Source: a bacterium
GTDB taxonomy: Bacteria > Patescibacteriota > Microgenomatia > UBA1406 > GWC2-37-13
Length of the DNA stretch: 64,000 bases
Assembly: GCA_021789995.1 (NCBI GenBank)
Contig: JAJYIQ010000002.1
Location: forward strand, 158,597-222,596
Reading direction: 5' to 3'
Shown here: piece by piece, positions 45,271 to 56,306 of the stretch
How the letters are laid out: every line of letters begins with the position of its first letter
Position numbering within the stretch: the first letter of the stretch is position 1
Notes under the pieces: model-generated
The model's input: only the letters and a program-made list of their open reading frames with translations
Told to the model about the DNA's origin: nothing
Databases searched by the model: none
Made by a program: the position numbers and the translations under genes

Positions 45271-45279
45271 ATTGTAGCA
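45271..45279 (-). promoter_or_regulatory. Extended -10 promoter of rpsB
   Basis: Minus-strand TGC-TACAAT with 8 nt to the ATG at 45262. Confidence 0.6.
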
Positions 45280-45288
45280 ATCGGATAC

Positions 45289-46167
45289 TTATTTTGCAAG
45301 GGACTTCAAGAAGGCTTTAAATTCTTCTTTGATCTCTTTATGATGCAGGGCGAATTCGACAACGGTCTTCATATACTCGAATTTATTACCCGTATCGTAA
45401 TATTTCCCGTCTTCAATAACGACCGTATATACCGGAAAACCTTCTTTTTTCAACAAATTTATGGCATCAACCAGCCAGATTTCTCCGCCTTTACCCGGTT
45501 TGATTCTTTTCAGGGCGCTGAATACTTCCGACGGAAGAATATAGCCGCCGTGAGTGGCGATATTGGATGGTGCTTCTTCCGGTTCCGGTTTTTCAACAAT
45601 TTGCTTGATTTTGTATACATTATTTTCTACGTGCTCCAAATCGGCAATACCATACCTTTTCAAGTCTTCTTTTTTCTCGATTTTCACTCCGGAAATGACG
45701 ATTCCCCCAAATTTATCATAAACCTTTATCATTTGTTCCAGCCTCGGCGGTTTGGAATAAATGAATTCATCCCCCCATAAGACAGCAAACGGTTCATTCT
45801 CAATTGCCGGTTCGGCTGTCAGGACCGGTGTCCCGTTGCCGTATGGGCCTTTTTGACGGATATAAATAAAATTAGCCATATCGCTAATTTTCTTGATATT
45901 TTCAAGCATATGTTCTTTATTACCTTGAAGAAGGTTTTTTACTAAATCTTCATTGGGAGTGTCGAAATGATCCTCAATTGCCCGTTTGTTCGATCCGGTA
46001 ATTATAATGATGCTTTCAATTCCCGATTGGACGGCTTCCTCGACAACATACTGAATGACCGGCTTGTCGACAATTGGCAGCATTTCCTTGGGCATCGCTT
46101 TCGTTTGCGGCAGGAACCGGGTGCCGAAACCGGCGGCGGGTATGACGACTTTATTTATTTTTTTCAC
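45289..46167 (-). CDS. galU: UTP-glucose-1-phosphate uridylyltransferase
   Basis: Makes UDP-glucose. 292 residues: VIPAAGFGTRFLPQTKAMPKEML nucleotide-binding loop, QYVVEEAVQSGIE, and the catalytic-site segments LWGDEF and GKGGEIWLVDAI. UDP-glucose is the donor for cellulose synthases, so it could feed the BcsA-like enzyme at 50853. The GTG start overlaps the stop codon of the Ig-like protein gene upstream. Confidence 0.95.
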   Translation of the reverse strand: MKKINKVVIPAAGFGTRFLPQTKAMPKEMLPIVDKPVIQYVVEEAVQSGIESIIIITGSNKRAIEDHFDTPNEDLVKNLLQGNKEHMLENIKKISDMANFIYIRQKGPYGNGTPVLTAEPAIENEPFAVLWGDEFIYSKPPRLEQMIKVYDKFGGIVISGVKIEKKEDLKRYGIADLEHVENNVYKIKQIVEKPEPEEAPSNIATHGGYILPSEVFSALKRIKPGKGGEIWLVDAINLLKKEGFPVYTVVIEDGKYYDTGNKFEYMKTVVEFALHHKEIKEEFKAFLKSLAK

Positions 46168-46580
46168 TACTCAAATTTAATGGTTAATTGCTGTTTGACC
46201 TCAACCTGGTTGTCGATAAGCGCCGTAATGTTTGCAATGCCGGCGTCGCCGGAAACAAGGTGAAAGGTGGCTTTGCCACCTTTGTCGGTGGCGATATTAT
46301 TTTCTTTAAATGTTCCCAACGAACTGGTTAAGTTGATTTTTTTGTTTTCCAACGGCACGTTGTTGCTGTTACGGACAAAAACATTAATCTCGACAGTCTG
46401 ATTGCCGTCGGCTTTTGCCGTCAACGGCCAGCCGAAAAGCAGGGAGTTTTGAGATGAAGGAATAAGCTCCTCTTTAGCTTTGGTAAATCGGGAAAGCGGT
46501 TTATTAAAAACAGTCGCTACGGTAAAAAGGCCAAAAGATAATAAGAAAATAAGCATTAGGCCAACCAATTTCTTATCCAT
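46167..46580 (-). CDS. Anchored protein with one Ig-like (Big_1) domain
   Basis: 137 residues from the ATG at 46580; TGT-TATAAT lies exactly 6 nt upstream, which decides the start. Residues 5-22 form a membrane anchor or signal peptide. The remainder, EINVFVRNSNNVPLENKKINL to GKATFHLVSGDAGIANITALID, matches bacterial Ig-like domain group 1. Probably surface-exposed. Coupled to galU. Confidence 0.85.
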   Translation of the reverse strand: MDKKLVGLMLIFLLSFGLFTVATVFNKPLSRFTKAKEELIPSSQNSLLFGWPLTAKADGNQTVEINVFVRNSNNVPLENKKINLTSSLGTFKENNIATDKGGKATFHLVSGDAGIANITALIDNQVEVKQQLTIKFE

Positions 46581-46586
46581 ATCTTT

Positions 46587-46595
46587 ATTATAACA
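46587..46595 (-). promoter_or_regulatory. Extended -10 promoter of the Ig-like protein gene and galU
   Basis: Minus-strand TGT-TATAAT with 6 nt to the ATG at 46580; it overlaps the stop codon of the upstream kinase fusion gene. Confidence 0.65.
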
Positions 46596-47691
46596 GAATT
46601 TCCTTTCGGCGTAAAATGTCAATAATTTTTTTATGGATCACTGCCGGCGGTAAAATTTTTCCGTCAGCGGCGCATTCGATTGTTACCCAATGTTTATTAT
46701 GTTTGGCAAAATACTGGTACATTTTTTCGACCGCCTGCCAATAAGCGAGATCTTTTTCTTCGATATCCAGCTGACGTCCTCTTTTTTGCACCAGTTCCAT
46801 TCCGATTTTCCAGGGAACATATAAATATATAACAATATCTTCCCTGGGTATTTTATGGACTTTGTATTCGAGTTCGTATAACCAATCAAGAAAATCCCGG
46901 CGTTTTGCCCGGTCTTTAAATTTTGCCCCCTGATGAGCCAGGCTTGAAGTAGCATAACGGTTGGCAATGATATAACCACCTTTTTTCAGGAAGTCCTCCA
47001 TTTCGTTTTTGATCGAAGCGCGGTCAACCGCAAAAGCCAATGCCGCCAAATAAGGGGAAACCTCATCGATATTGCCGAATTCACCGCTCAAAAAGCGGGC
47101 GACTGTTTTACCGTGAAAAGAAGTGTAATATTGGGGAAAGTCGACATATTTGGTCGGTAAATTTTCTTTTTTTAAATAATCAACCAGCATTTCTGTCTGG
47201 GTAGTTTTGCCCGAACCGTTGCCGCCATCGATGACAATCAAGAAACCTTTCCTTTTTTTTATTGTCTGAATATGTTCAATAAAATTATGGATGATGTAAG
47301 TTAGCCTTTCGTTTTCGTAGTGTTCTAAAAATAAATTATCGGACGGATTACCGGCGATCATCGGCGAAATCCGGTCTTCAAGATTTTTGTAAACCAGTGT
47401 TAAAACCGGCTTATTAATTGTCAGAGCATAAACAATTTCGGCACCGACGCCAAGGGACGGTTTCGACACTTCGGCGACAATCAGGTCCGCCTGTTCGATC
47501 AGTTTTTTTTCCCGGCCAAAAATTTGCTGTCCGGCCAGCTTTTTATCTTCCGCCAGCAATTGTTGATTGACAATTTGCATGCCGGAAACGATTTGCACGT
47601 CTTCTTTTTTAAGAAGATCAATTATATTCCGATAATTTTCATGCAATTCTCCGTCATAAGAAGTGGCAGCGGTAAAATAGACCTTAAGCAT
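46588..47691 (-). CDS. Nucleoside 2-deoxyribosyltransferase-like domain fused to thymidylate kinase
   Basis: 367 residues in two parts. Residues 1-140 match the deoxyribosyltransferase/DNPH1 family: VYFTAATSYDGE, ADLIVAEVSKPSLGVGAEIVYAL with the candidate catalytic Glu85. Residues 148-367 are a thymidylate kinase: P-loop DGGNGSGKTTQ (156-163), the VDFPQYYTSFHGK substrate loop and ANRYATSSLAHQGAK. The second part makes dTDP from dTMP; the first may transfer or hydrolyse deoxynucleotide bases. TGT-TAGAAT is 6 nt before the ATG. Confidence 0.9.
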   Translation of the reverse strand: MLKVYFTAATSYDGELHENYRNIIDLLKKEDVQIVSGMQIVNQQLLAEDKKLAGQQIFGREKKLIEQADLIVAEVSKPSLGVGAEIVYALTINKPVLTLVYKNLEDRISPMIAGNPSDNLFLEHYENERLTYIIHNFIEHIQTIKKRKGFLIVIDGGNGSGKTTQTEMLVDYLKKENLPTKYVDFPQYYTSFHGKTVARFLSGEFGNIDEVSPYLAALAFAVDRASIKNEMEDFLKKGGYIIANRYATSSLAHQGAKFKDRAKRRDFLDWLYELEYKVHKIPREDIVIYLYVPWKIGMELVQKRGRQLDIEEKDLAYWQAVEKMYQYFAKHNKHWVTIECAADGKILPPAVIHKKIIDILRRKEILL

Positions 47692-47697
47692 TAATAC

Positions 47698-47706
47698 ATT
47701 CTAACA
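47698..47706 (-). promoter_or_regulatory. Extended -10 promoter of the kinase fusion gene
   Basis: Minus-strand TGT-TAGAAT with 6 nt to the ATG at 47691; predicted start at the A of ATG. Confidence 0.65.
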
Positions 47707-47708
47707 CA

Positions 47709-49365
<1,657 letters not shown>

Positions 49366-50856
49366 TTAGTCTGACATATAATATTGAAAACCGGCGGTAG
49401 TCAATGAAGGGGGTTCCGAAACATCATACCGGAGCCGGTAAACGCGCAGTTCGATATTAGCAGGATATTTTATTGCTTGAACGGTAGCGAAATGATGGTC
49501 GAGATAATTTTTGACCGTTTTCGCATAGGGCTGGTCATAAGAAAAAACGACAAAAATCCGGATATAAATTTTTTTGTCGGTATTCAATTCGTTAATGAAT
49601 TGAGCCTGATTGAAGGGCGGAATCGGCGTATCCTGCGCCGGATTCCATGGCGGGATAGTGATTATCCGGGCGTAACCGGTATAATAATATTCGATCGGAT
49701 AAATCGTGAAAGGAGCGGTGACGGCGACAAGATCGTCAGGTGTGGCATACGTGCTGATATATTGGGTTACTCCCCGGTAATCTTCTTGGACAGTGGTCGT
49801 CGGTGAAGTAGTTTGATAAAGCATAAAAATAAACATAGCACCGATAACGGTAACCGTCAGCAGGGAATAAAGCCGCTTAGTCAGGTTGAGTATCACCCAA
49901 GCCATCAAAAAAAATAAGGACGGTGTAATCAAAATTAGGTAGCGGGCAACAAATATTTCCTGGAAATAAGATATGAAAAAAACGAGCATGATCGGTAAAA
50001 AAGTCGCCAGAATAAAATACCGTGGATCGGAGATGTATAAATGTTCGCGTCGGGTAAAGACAAAAAAAATAATCATGACGGAAATCGGCCAAAGGGAAAT
50101 GATAAATGTCTGAATACTGGCGCTGGGGAATCCGAAAATGAAATTAAAAAAGATTTGGATAATATTATAACTTGTGGGAGATGGGATGACCCCCTGGCGG
50201 TATAAAGTTCCACCCAGCTGACCCATATAAACGATCCAGGGAGCGAAAAGAAAAAAAGCGGAAGCGATCAATAGATAAATTATGCCGGATGATTTGGGAT
50301 TTTTGATAAAAACATAAACCATTTGAGCCAGAAGTAAAAAAATAAAAAAATAATGGGTATAGAGCCCGACGACGGTACTTAACCAATAACCTAGTTTGCC
50401 GGTCTTCATGTCACTGTTAATCATCCGCAAAAAATATAGATGGCTGGCGCTGACAACCAGAGTGAACAAAGTATACATTCCGGCCTCATTGCTGTACCAG
50501 AGGATAAACGGCGAAAAGGTGAATAGGATGACCGTCAATAATGCTACATTACGGTAACTGGCGGTATTGGCAAACCAATAAAGAAAAGGAAGTGTCAGAA
50601 CAAAAAATATAAGCGACAGTATTCGAACAACGACAATGTTGGTGCCAAAAATCTGTACCCAGAAATGCATGATGAGCGTATGCAGCGGCATCTGGCCGGT
50701 GGCCGCCTCGATTTTCAATAGGACAGGAACGGATTTGGTGGCGACCCAGATTGACTGCGATTCATCAAGCCGGACGGATTGAAAAAAAAGCCCGTAAATA
50801 TTAACAATAATAGCGGCGATGATGATCGGGAGAAAAATAGTATTGATGGTTCTCAT
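49366..50856 (-). CDS. GT-C membrane glycosyltransferase (PMT_2 type)
   Basis: 496 residues with about eleven membrane helices. The first loop has RLDESQSIWVATK with the Asp-Glu pair of PMT/ArnT-like GT-C enzymes. The C-terminal extracytoplasmic part includes APFTIYPIEYYYTG. It overlaps the BcsA-like gene by 4 nt, so it probably modifies or extends the same polysaccharide or a surface acceptor. Confidence 0.85.
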   Translation of the reverse strand: MRTINTIFLPIIIAAIIVNIYGLFFQSVRLDESQSIWVATKSVPVLLKIEAATGQMPLHTLIMHFWVQIFGTNIVVVRILSLIFFVLTLPFLYWFANTASYRNVALLTVILFTFSPFILWYSNEAGMYTLFTLVVSASHLYFLRMINSDMKTGKLGYWLSTVVGLYTHYFFIFLLLAQMVYVFIKNPKSSGIIYLLIASAFFLFAPWIVYMGQLGGTLYRQGVIPSPTSYNIIQIFFNFIFGFPSASIQTFIISLWPISVMIIFFVFTRREHLYISDPRYFILATFLPIMLVFFISYFQEIFVARYLILITPSLFFLMAWVILNLTKRLYSLLTVTVIGAMFIFMLYQTTSPTTTVQEDYRGVTQYISTYATPDDLVAVTAPFTIYPIEYYYTGYARIITIPPWNPAQDTPIPPFNQAQFINELNTDKKIYIRIFVVFSYDQPYAKTVKNYLDHHFATVQAIKYPANIELRVYRLRYDVSEPPSLTTAGFQYYMSD

Positions 50857-52370
50857 AGTTTTTTCAGGGCGGATTTAGGATTTAAGTTAAAAACTGTTTC
50901 CCACTGATAAGATGCTTTAATAAATGGCAAAAACATGCTAATATTGAAAAATGTCCAGGCGATATTGGTGGCGACTGATGGTGTTAATCCCCCGCGGCCT
51001 ATCGCAATGATACTTCCGACGACTCCGGCAATAATATAAAAAAGATGCGGATAGACCAGGTAGAGAAAATTTCCTTGCTGCGCCTGTTTGGGAGTGACGG
51101 TAAACTGGCTTTTTTCACCAAGGAGCACCGATTTCAACGCGGACAGTTGCAGGAACCAGCTCGAATGGGAAAAAGACAGCGCCCGGAAAGTCATATTATT
51201 ATTGGAAGCGACAAACGGACAATAAAGATTGAGCGCCATATAGGGAATGAAAAAGACGGCAAATGATGTCGTCGAGCCGGACACTACCTGGATACCGAAA
51301 TAAAAAAACAAAAGCGGCATAATGATGTCGATAAGGACAACTAGGCCGTTCAGGTAAAACAGAGCCGATGTCAGATATTGGATTTTTTGGCCGATCGACA
51401 GCCCCGATTTGAAAAGAGGATTCTGGACGAAAATCACTTCCAGCGTACCTTTGGCCCACCGGGACTGTTGTTTATAATACGATAAAAGATCCTGTGGGGC
51501 TAAACCTTCGGATAAAATTTCCGGTATGTAATATGAACGCCAGCCTTTTTGATGAATGAAAATCGACGTCAGGAAATCTTCGGTGATGCTTTTGTCGTAC
51601 ATGCCGCCGACATCCATCAGTGCTTTCCGCCGGATAACGACATTGGTGCCGCAGATAAACGAGGCATTAACCCGCTCTTTGCCTTTCAATATCGGACCGA
51701 AAAAGAACCGTTGTTGTTCCCAGGCGCCGGCCGTAATTTCATTTTGCCAATAGTTTTTATAATACTGCGGCGTCTGGACAAAACCGATATCTTTACCGGA
51801 AAAATATGGAACGGTTTTTTTCAGAAATTCGGGATAAGGAATCATATCGGCATCGAAAATGGCGATCAATTCACCACTGGTTTCATTTAATGCATGGTTA
51901 ATGTTGCCGGCTTTGGCACCACCCGGTTTGCGTCTGGTAATACAAGTAATTCCCAAATCGCGAGCGATTTTTTCCGGTTCCTGCCAACGGGGATTACCAG
52001 CAACGTAACCGTCATTTAATATGTATACCTTACAATGGGGATATTTTATATCAACCGCCGCCTTGGCTGTTTTATAAATGACCGACCAGGGTTCGTTGAC
52101 AACAGGAATATAAATATCAACCGATGGTTTGTATTGCGGATCATACGGTTTTAATTGACGGTTTTTTTTAGCGCCGGGCCAAACCGTGTGAATAAACGTC
52201 AACACCATGACGACGTGATAAATTTCTCCAATAAACAAGAGGTCGTAAAAATATTTATTGCCGACATGCGAAGGAATAAGCCACCAGGAAAAATAAACAA
52301 AAACCATAATCATCGAAATAATAAGAATCAGTTTGTTAACTTTTCCGATGTCTATTTTGGTATTGTTCAT
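50853..52370 (-). CDS. BcsA-like processive GT2 (cellulose-synthase type)
   Basis: 505 residues. N-terminal membrane helices, a cytosolic GT2 domain with Asp120 (LNDG), FDAD (172-175), TED (263-265) and QQSRW (301-305), then further helices. FTVTPK (423-428) matches the gating-loop pattern FxVTxK of BcsA. The protein ends soon after the last helix, so the c-di-GMP-binding PilZ domain is absent. It probably makes and exports a beta-glucan or similar polymer from UDP-sugar; galU is nearby. No bcsB gene is seen. Confidence 0.9.
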   Translation of the reverse strand: MNNTKIDIGKVNKLILIISMIMVFVYFSWWLIPSHVGNKYFYDLLFIGEIYHVVMVLTFIHTVWPGAKKNRQLKPYDPQYKPSVDIYIPVVNEPWSVIYKTAKAAVDIKYPHCKVYILNDGYVAGNPRWQEPEKIARDLGITCITRRKPGGAKAGNINHALNETSGELIAIFDADMIPYPEFLKKTVPYFSGKDIGFVQTPQYYKNYWQNEITAGAWEQQRFFFGPILKGKERVNASFICGTNVVIRRKALMDVGGMYDKSITEDFLTSIFIHQKGWRSYYIPEILSEGLAPQDLLSYYKQQSRWAKGTLEVIFVQNPLFKSGLSIGQKIQYLTSALFYLNGLVVLIDIIMPLLFFYFGIQVVSGSTTSFAVFFIPYMALNLYCPFVASNNNMTFRALSFSHSSWFLQLSALKSVLLGEKSQFTVTPKQAQQGNFLYLVYPHLFYIIAGVVGSIIAIGRGGLTPSVATNIAWTFFNISMFLPFIKASYQWETVFNLNPKSALKKL

Positions 52371-52377
52371 ATAAAAT

Positions 52378-53550
52378 TTAAAACGGTATCAACCGATGGT
52401 TATAAAAAGCGGTTCCGAACCAGAGCCAATTTTCTTCGTAATACGGCAAATTGTTATTGAACGAATTGGAATCATTGGAATATAAGGAAATAATTTTTGT
52501 CTGGTAAATCTGTTTTGCCAGAGCAGGATTGGTTAATTGAAAATAAGGCAGTGTACCGGCATACATTGCCGGATTTTCAATATTGCTAATAGGTGTGCCG
52601 TCATGAGTGTAACCGTCCACCAGTTTGCCGTTTTTCGAGTAATAGTCGGACAGGAAATGCAGCGATTGCAAATAACTCAATGCCCGCGGATCCTTATTCC
52701 ACTGATAATCAAGAGCAATCCGCCAGGGGATACGCAGGGCATCAAAAGAAAAATCAGTCGTTAATCCAGGAATGTTGGTAGCATGAAGGGCACCGGTTTT
52801 TTTATCCATTGCCACCCAATCGGGCGGTAAACCGACAGACTTCGTTTTATCAAAGTTTTCGTTACTCCCCGACTGTAATAATTCATAAGCCGGGCCAATC
52901 AACCCTTTCCAGTCATGGCCCGGATCGATTTGGGCAAAAATCCGCCAGGCATAAGGAGCAAGGTAAGAAGGATTAATTATGTCAACGGTATTTCCTTTGG
53001 CCCAGTTGCCGGCGGTCAGGTAATATTTTCCGTTGACCTGGTCGACGGAAATTGTCCATAAATCGGAGATTATCGGCCGGGCGTAATTTAGGTAAACAGA
53101 ATCGTTCCATCGCCGTGAGGCAAAGACCAGAGCCAGGGCAATATCCGTATCGGCATCAGAGGCGGAATTGTTACCACCGCCGGGCATAAAACCATAAGTA
53201 CCGTTTGGCCGTTTTCCCCAAATCCAGCCGAAAAGATGGTCTTTTTTATGCTGCATGTTTATTCTCGTCCAGTTCCAGACAAGATCGAAAGTCGGTTTAT
53301 CGTCGGTCCATACGGCTTGCAGCAGGGCATAACTTTGTCCTTCGGAAGTGGTGATGTCGCCTTTAGAATAATCGATCACTCTCCCCTGTGGGCTAATAAA
53401 GCGTTTCTTATAATTTTGCCATGATGATTCCAAAAGCGCGTATGGTGAGAATGTCTGGGTTTGATGGCTGAACGGGCTGACAAGATAAATAAGAACCACC
53501 AATATTCCCAGACCGAGAAATATCAGAAAATAAGCAGTATAGTTTTTCAT
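52378..53550 (-). CDS. GH8 glycoside hydrolase (BcsZ-like)
   Basis: 390 residues: N-terminal membrane anchor (5-25), then a GH8 domain with the general acid Glu70 in TTSEGQSYALL and the acidic cluster SASDADTDIALAL (132-136). FGWIWGKRPNGTYGFMPGG follows family pattern. BcsZ-type GH8 enzymes trim nascent glucan in cellulose operons. It lies 7 nt upstream of the BcsA-like gene. Confidence 0.92.
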   Translation of the reverse strand: MKNYTAYFLIFLGLGILVVLIYLVSPFSHQTQTFSPYALLESSWQNYKKRFISPQGRVIDYSKGDITTSEGQSYALLQAVWTDDKPTFDLVWNWTRINMQHKKDHLFGWIWGKRPNGTYGFMPGGGNNSASDADTDIALALVFASRRWNDSVYLNYARPIISDLWTISVDQVNGKYYLTAGNWAKGNTVDIINPSYLAPYAWRIFAQIDPGHDWKGLIGPAYELLQSGSNENFDKTKSVGLPPDWVAMDKKTGALHATNIPGLTTDFSFDALRIPWRIALDYQWNKDPRALSYLQSLHFLSDYYSKNGKLVDGYTHDGTPISNIENPAMYAGTLPYFQLTNPALAKQIYQTKIISLYSNDSNSFNNNLPYYEENWLWFGTAFYNHRLIPF

Positions 53551-54071
53551 ATATTTAATATCACCAAACCAGATAATATAAATACCAAGGCCATGGATGC
53601 CAGAGCAAAGGCGTTTTTGGTCGAGATATACGATTGGTTGTAAAACTGCCGGGGGGTGCTCTGAATTAAATAATTAAGTGGCAGTTGAAAAAAATTTCCT
53701 GTTTTACCGGTGGGTGTTGGTGACGGTATGACTGTCGTTGTTATCTGTTGCAACGGAACGGTAAACGGACTAATGGTGATCGGCGGGGTGGGTGTTGGAG
53801 TGGCTGTCGGTCCGGATGTAGCTGTTGGCATGGGTGTTGTTGTTGCCTTTGGTGTGACTGTTATTGATGGTGATGGGGTAGTGATAACGGTAATGGTTGC
53901 AGTGGGGGTAACAGACAGTTTCGGCGAGGGAGAAACAGTAGTTGCCGGAGTCACCGTAAACTGCGGAATGCGGTCCGGCGGTAATTGTGACAGAGTATTT
54001 TTCTTTGACAAAACGGAGCGAATCGAGATAATGAAAAAAAAAGCAATTATTAAAATAATTATTTTTACCAT
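53547..54071 (-). CDS. Thr/Pro-rich membrane protein of the polysaccharide cluster
   Basis: 174 residues. A membrane segment at each end (IIILIIAFFFIISI and FALASMALVFILSGLVIL) brackets a low-complexity extracytoplasmic stretch of Thr-Pro/Ser-Pro units (residues 35-125). Likely a wall-spanning tether or glycosylated stalk. First gene of the cluster, overlapping the GH8 gene by 4 nt. No family recognised. Confidence 0.75.
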   Translation of the reverse strand: MVKIIILIIAFFFIISIRSVLSKKNTLSQLPPDRIPQFTVTPATTVSPSPKLSVTPTATITVITTPSPSITVTPKATTTPMPTATSGPTATPTPTPPITISPFTVPLQQITTTVIPSPTPTGKTGNFFQLPLNYLIQSTPRQFYNQSYISTKNAFALASMALVFILSGLVILNI

Positions 54072-54146
54072 ACATATAATTTGTAGTTTGCCTTTTTAGA
54101 GTAAGAAGGAATAAAGAATTCCGTGAAAGCGGTGTAATAAAAGGGT

Positions 54147-56243
54147 TTATAGTTGGATTGATCCTTCGGCATGGACCTTGTTGGACAGGATCATCTTAGC
54201 AATTTTATCTTCGATTTCTTCACGAATAAAGCGATTCATATCCCGGGCGCCGTATTCGGGATTGTAGCTTTTATTAACCAGTTCCTGCAGGTAATTATCG
54301 GAAATATCTACCGAGATCTTATGCAATTTATAAATATCTTTTTTTATATTGTCAACCATTTCTTTGGCAATGACGATGGCTGTATTGGTAGTCAATGCCT
54401 GATAACTGATTACGCCATCGAAACGGTTAAGAAATTCGGGGGAAAAAGTTTGTTTAAACTCTTTAGCATTAGAGGTGGCGATGACAACTAAATTTTTACA
54501 ATCGACTTTTTTTCCGGTATCGTCGGTAAAGTAACCTTCGTCGAGGATTGTCAAAAAAATATTAATTAAGTCGTGATCGGCTTTCTCAATCTCGTCTAGA
54601 AGTAGAACGCCATATGGCTGTTGGCGAATTTTTATGGTTAAAGATTCTGTTAATTTCGGAATATCCTGCTTGGTCTGATAAAGAGACATGTCGAACCGGA
54701 TTAGATATTTTTCTGCCCCGAAAAAAATATTGGCCAGTACTTTAGCGGTCGCGGTTTTACCGACACCGGTCGGACCGGTAAATAAAAAAGCGGCCAATGG
54801 TTTCTTTCTCAGACCCATTAGAATGAATGAGCGGCGCAGGGCAGATGACAGTTCGTTAATAGCTTCCTTTTGCTGGATAATCTGGGTGCTCAAAAGCGAC
54901 TCAAGATTGATCAATTTTTCCTTGATTTGATTGGTTAGCGAAGTCGGTATATGCGTTTTTTCCGTCAAAATGGCGTCAATCATCGGCGGCATGATTGTTA
55001 GGGGGACATCGCGTCTGGTATCCCTACTGTTTGCCTTGACATATATGCATGCCGAATCCAATAAATCCATGGCTTTTTCCGGGAAAGGAATATTGGTGAT
55101 GTAATAATTGCTTTTGCTTACGGCGGTTTTGATCGTTTCAAAAGGAATGATCACCTGGTAGCGTTCTTCAAAAACGAAACTGTTATGGAGCAGTATTTCC
55201 AGTGCCTGCGTTTCGCTTATTTCATAAACGTCGACTTTAGTAAACAATTGGGAAAGCTTATCATCGGGGACGATAAACTTTTGGTAAGCGAAAGGCGTCG
55301 TTATGCCGATTATTTGCACCCGGTCGGAGGCGGCGTATTTTTCAATAACGGCGGATGAGGAAAGGTATTTCTCCAGATTTTCGATAAGGAGAATCGAACT
55401 TTTTGACTCGGCCGCTTCGGCCAATAATTCATCAAGTAAATTTTCTTTAGCCAGTATTTTTTCCATATCCAATTTAAGAACCCGCTTATATGCCAGGTGA
55501 CCGTTGGTCAGCCCTTCATATATTTTTTTGGCCAGGGCGTCGACGATTGTCCGTTTGCCCACACCTTCGTCACCGACGATGACGACATTTGCTTCGGCCG
55601 ATTTTTCCAGGATTCTTTCGATTGTCTGAATTTCCGCCTGCCGGCCAAAAATATTTTTCATTCCCGCCTGGTAGGCAACCCCTGTCAGGTCGGTCACATA
55701 TTGATTAAGTGTTGGAGTGTAGCCCATTGCCCAGTCGCGGGCGAGAGGCGGGATGGTAAAAAGGCGGTCAATGTTCCACCATGGCTCTTTCCGGTAATTC
55801 TTACGGTAATATATTTCAAACCACTGTTCGGCAATCTGCCGGTTTTCTACCTGTAAAAGACGGGTTGACAGGAAATGGTCCTTTAACATTTGTTTTCTTT
55901 TGTCGACGGGAATCTGAAAAAAACTTTCGATGTACAGGAATGGAATTAACAGCAAATAAGTTAATCCAATTATCGGGATAGAAACAAACAATGCTATTTG
56001 CAAAAGAACATAAAAAATGAGTATGCAAAAACGCATAATAAAACCGATTGTCCGGGAGATGGCATCGAACACAATCCGGTCAGGCCATTTTTCATGACTG
56101 GTCAGATTTTTCCAGGGATAAAACAGGGTTTTGAAAAGAGTAATGACCGAAAAAAAATACGGAAGAAAAACAACGATATTAATAACGGCCTTGATAAAAT
56201 TTAGAATTGCTGTTTTTAAATATTGAATGAAATTCGGCCTCAT
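54147..56243 (-). CDS. Membrane-anchored ClpB/ClpC-like AAA+ ATPase
   Basis: 698 residues. Instead of a Clp N domain there are hydrophobic segments within residues 1-110 (AVINIVVFLPYFFSVITLF and ILIFYVLLQIALFVSIPIIGL). D1 has Walker A GDEGVGKRT, but its Walker B reads ILLIENLEK, without the usual Asp-Glu. D2 has Walker A GPTGVGKTATAK and Walker B VLLLDEIEKA, followed by sensor residues and a C-terminal Clp domain. Probably unfolds proteins at the membrane. TGA-TATACT is exactly 6 nt before the ATG. Confidence 0.9.
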   Translation of the reverse strand: MRPNFIQYLKTAILNFIKAVINIVVFLPYFFSVITLFKTLFYPWKNLTSHEKWPDRIVFDAISRTIGFIMRFCILIFYVLLQIALFVSIPIIGLTYLLLIPFLYIESFFQIPVDKRKQMLKDHFLSTRLLQVENRQIAEQWFEIYYRKNYRKEPWWNIDRLFTIPPLARDWAMGYTPTLNQYVTDLTGVAYQAGMKNIFGRQAEIQTIERILEKSAEANVVIVGDEGVGKRTIVDALAKKIYEGLTNGHLAYKRVLKLDMEKILAKENLLDELLAEAAESKSSILLIENLEKYLSSSAVIEKYAASDRVQIIGITTPFAYQKFIVPDDKLSQLFTKVDVYEISETQALEILLHNSFVFEERYQVIIPFETIKTAVSKSNYYITNIPFPEKAMDLLDSACIYVKANSRDTRRDVPLTIMPPMIDAILTEKTHIPTSLTNQIKEKLINLESLLSTQIIQQKEAINELSSALRRSFILMGLRKKPLAAFLFTGPTGVGKTATAKVLANIFFGAEKYLIRFDMSLYQTKQDIPKLTESLTIKIRQQPYGVLLLDEIEKADHDLINIFLTILDEGYFTDDTGKKVDCKNLVVIATSNAKEFKQTFSPEFLNRFDGVISYQALTTNTAIVIAKEMVDNIKKDIYKLHKISVDISDNYLQELVNKSYNPEYGARDMNRFIREEIEDKIAKMILSNKVHAEGSIQL

Positions 56244-56249
56244 AATTTG

Positions 56250-56258
56250 AGTATATCA
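56250..56258 (-). promoter_or_regulatory. Extended -10 promoter of the Clp-like gene
   Basis: Minus-strand TGA-TATACT with 6 nt to the ATG at 56243. Confidence 0.65.
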
Positions 56259-56268
56259 TTTTTGGCCC

Positions 56269-56296
56269 TTGACATTTTGGAAAAATATTTAATAAT
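56269..56296 (+). promoter_or_regulatory. Promoter of the tandem ATP-grasp gene
   Basis: TTGACA (56269-56274), 16-nt spacer, AATAAT (56291-56296). Predicted start near 56303, about 4 nt before the ATG at 56307, which decides the start codon. Confidence 0.6.
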
Positions 56297-56306
56297 GGTG
56301 ATATTC

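Noticed and set aside
53700..53960. Repetitive GGTGTTG/GGTGTG-rich stretch that looks like a tandem repeat or CRISPR-like array
   Set aside because: The units have no fixed period or spacers; on the minus strand it encodes the Thr-Pro/Ser-Pro region of a membrane protein.
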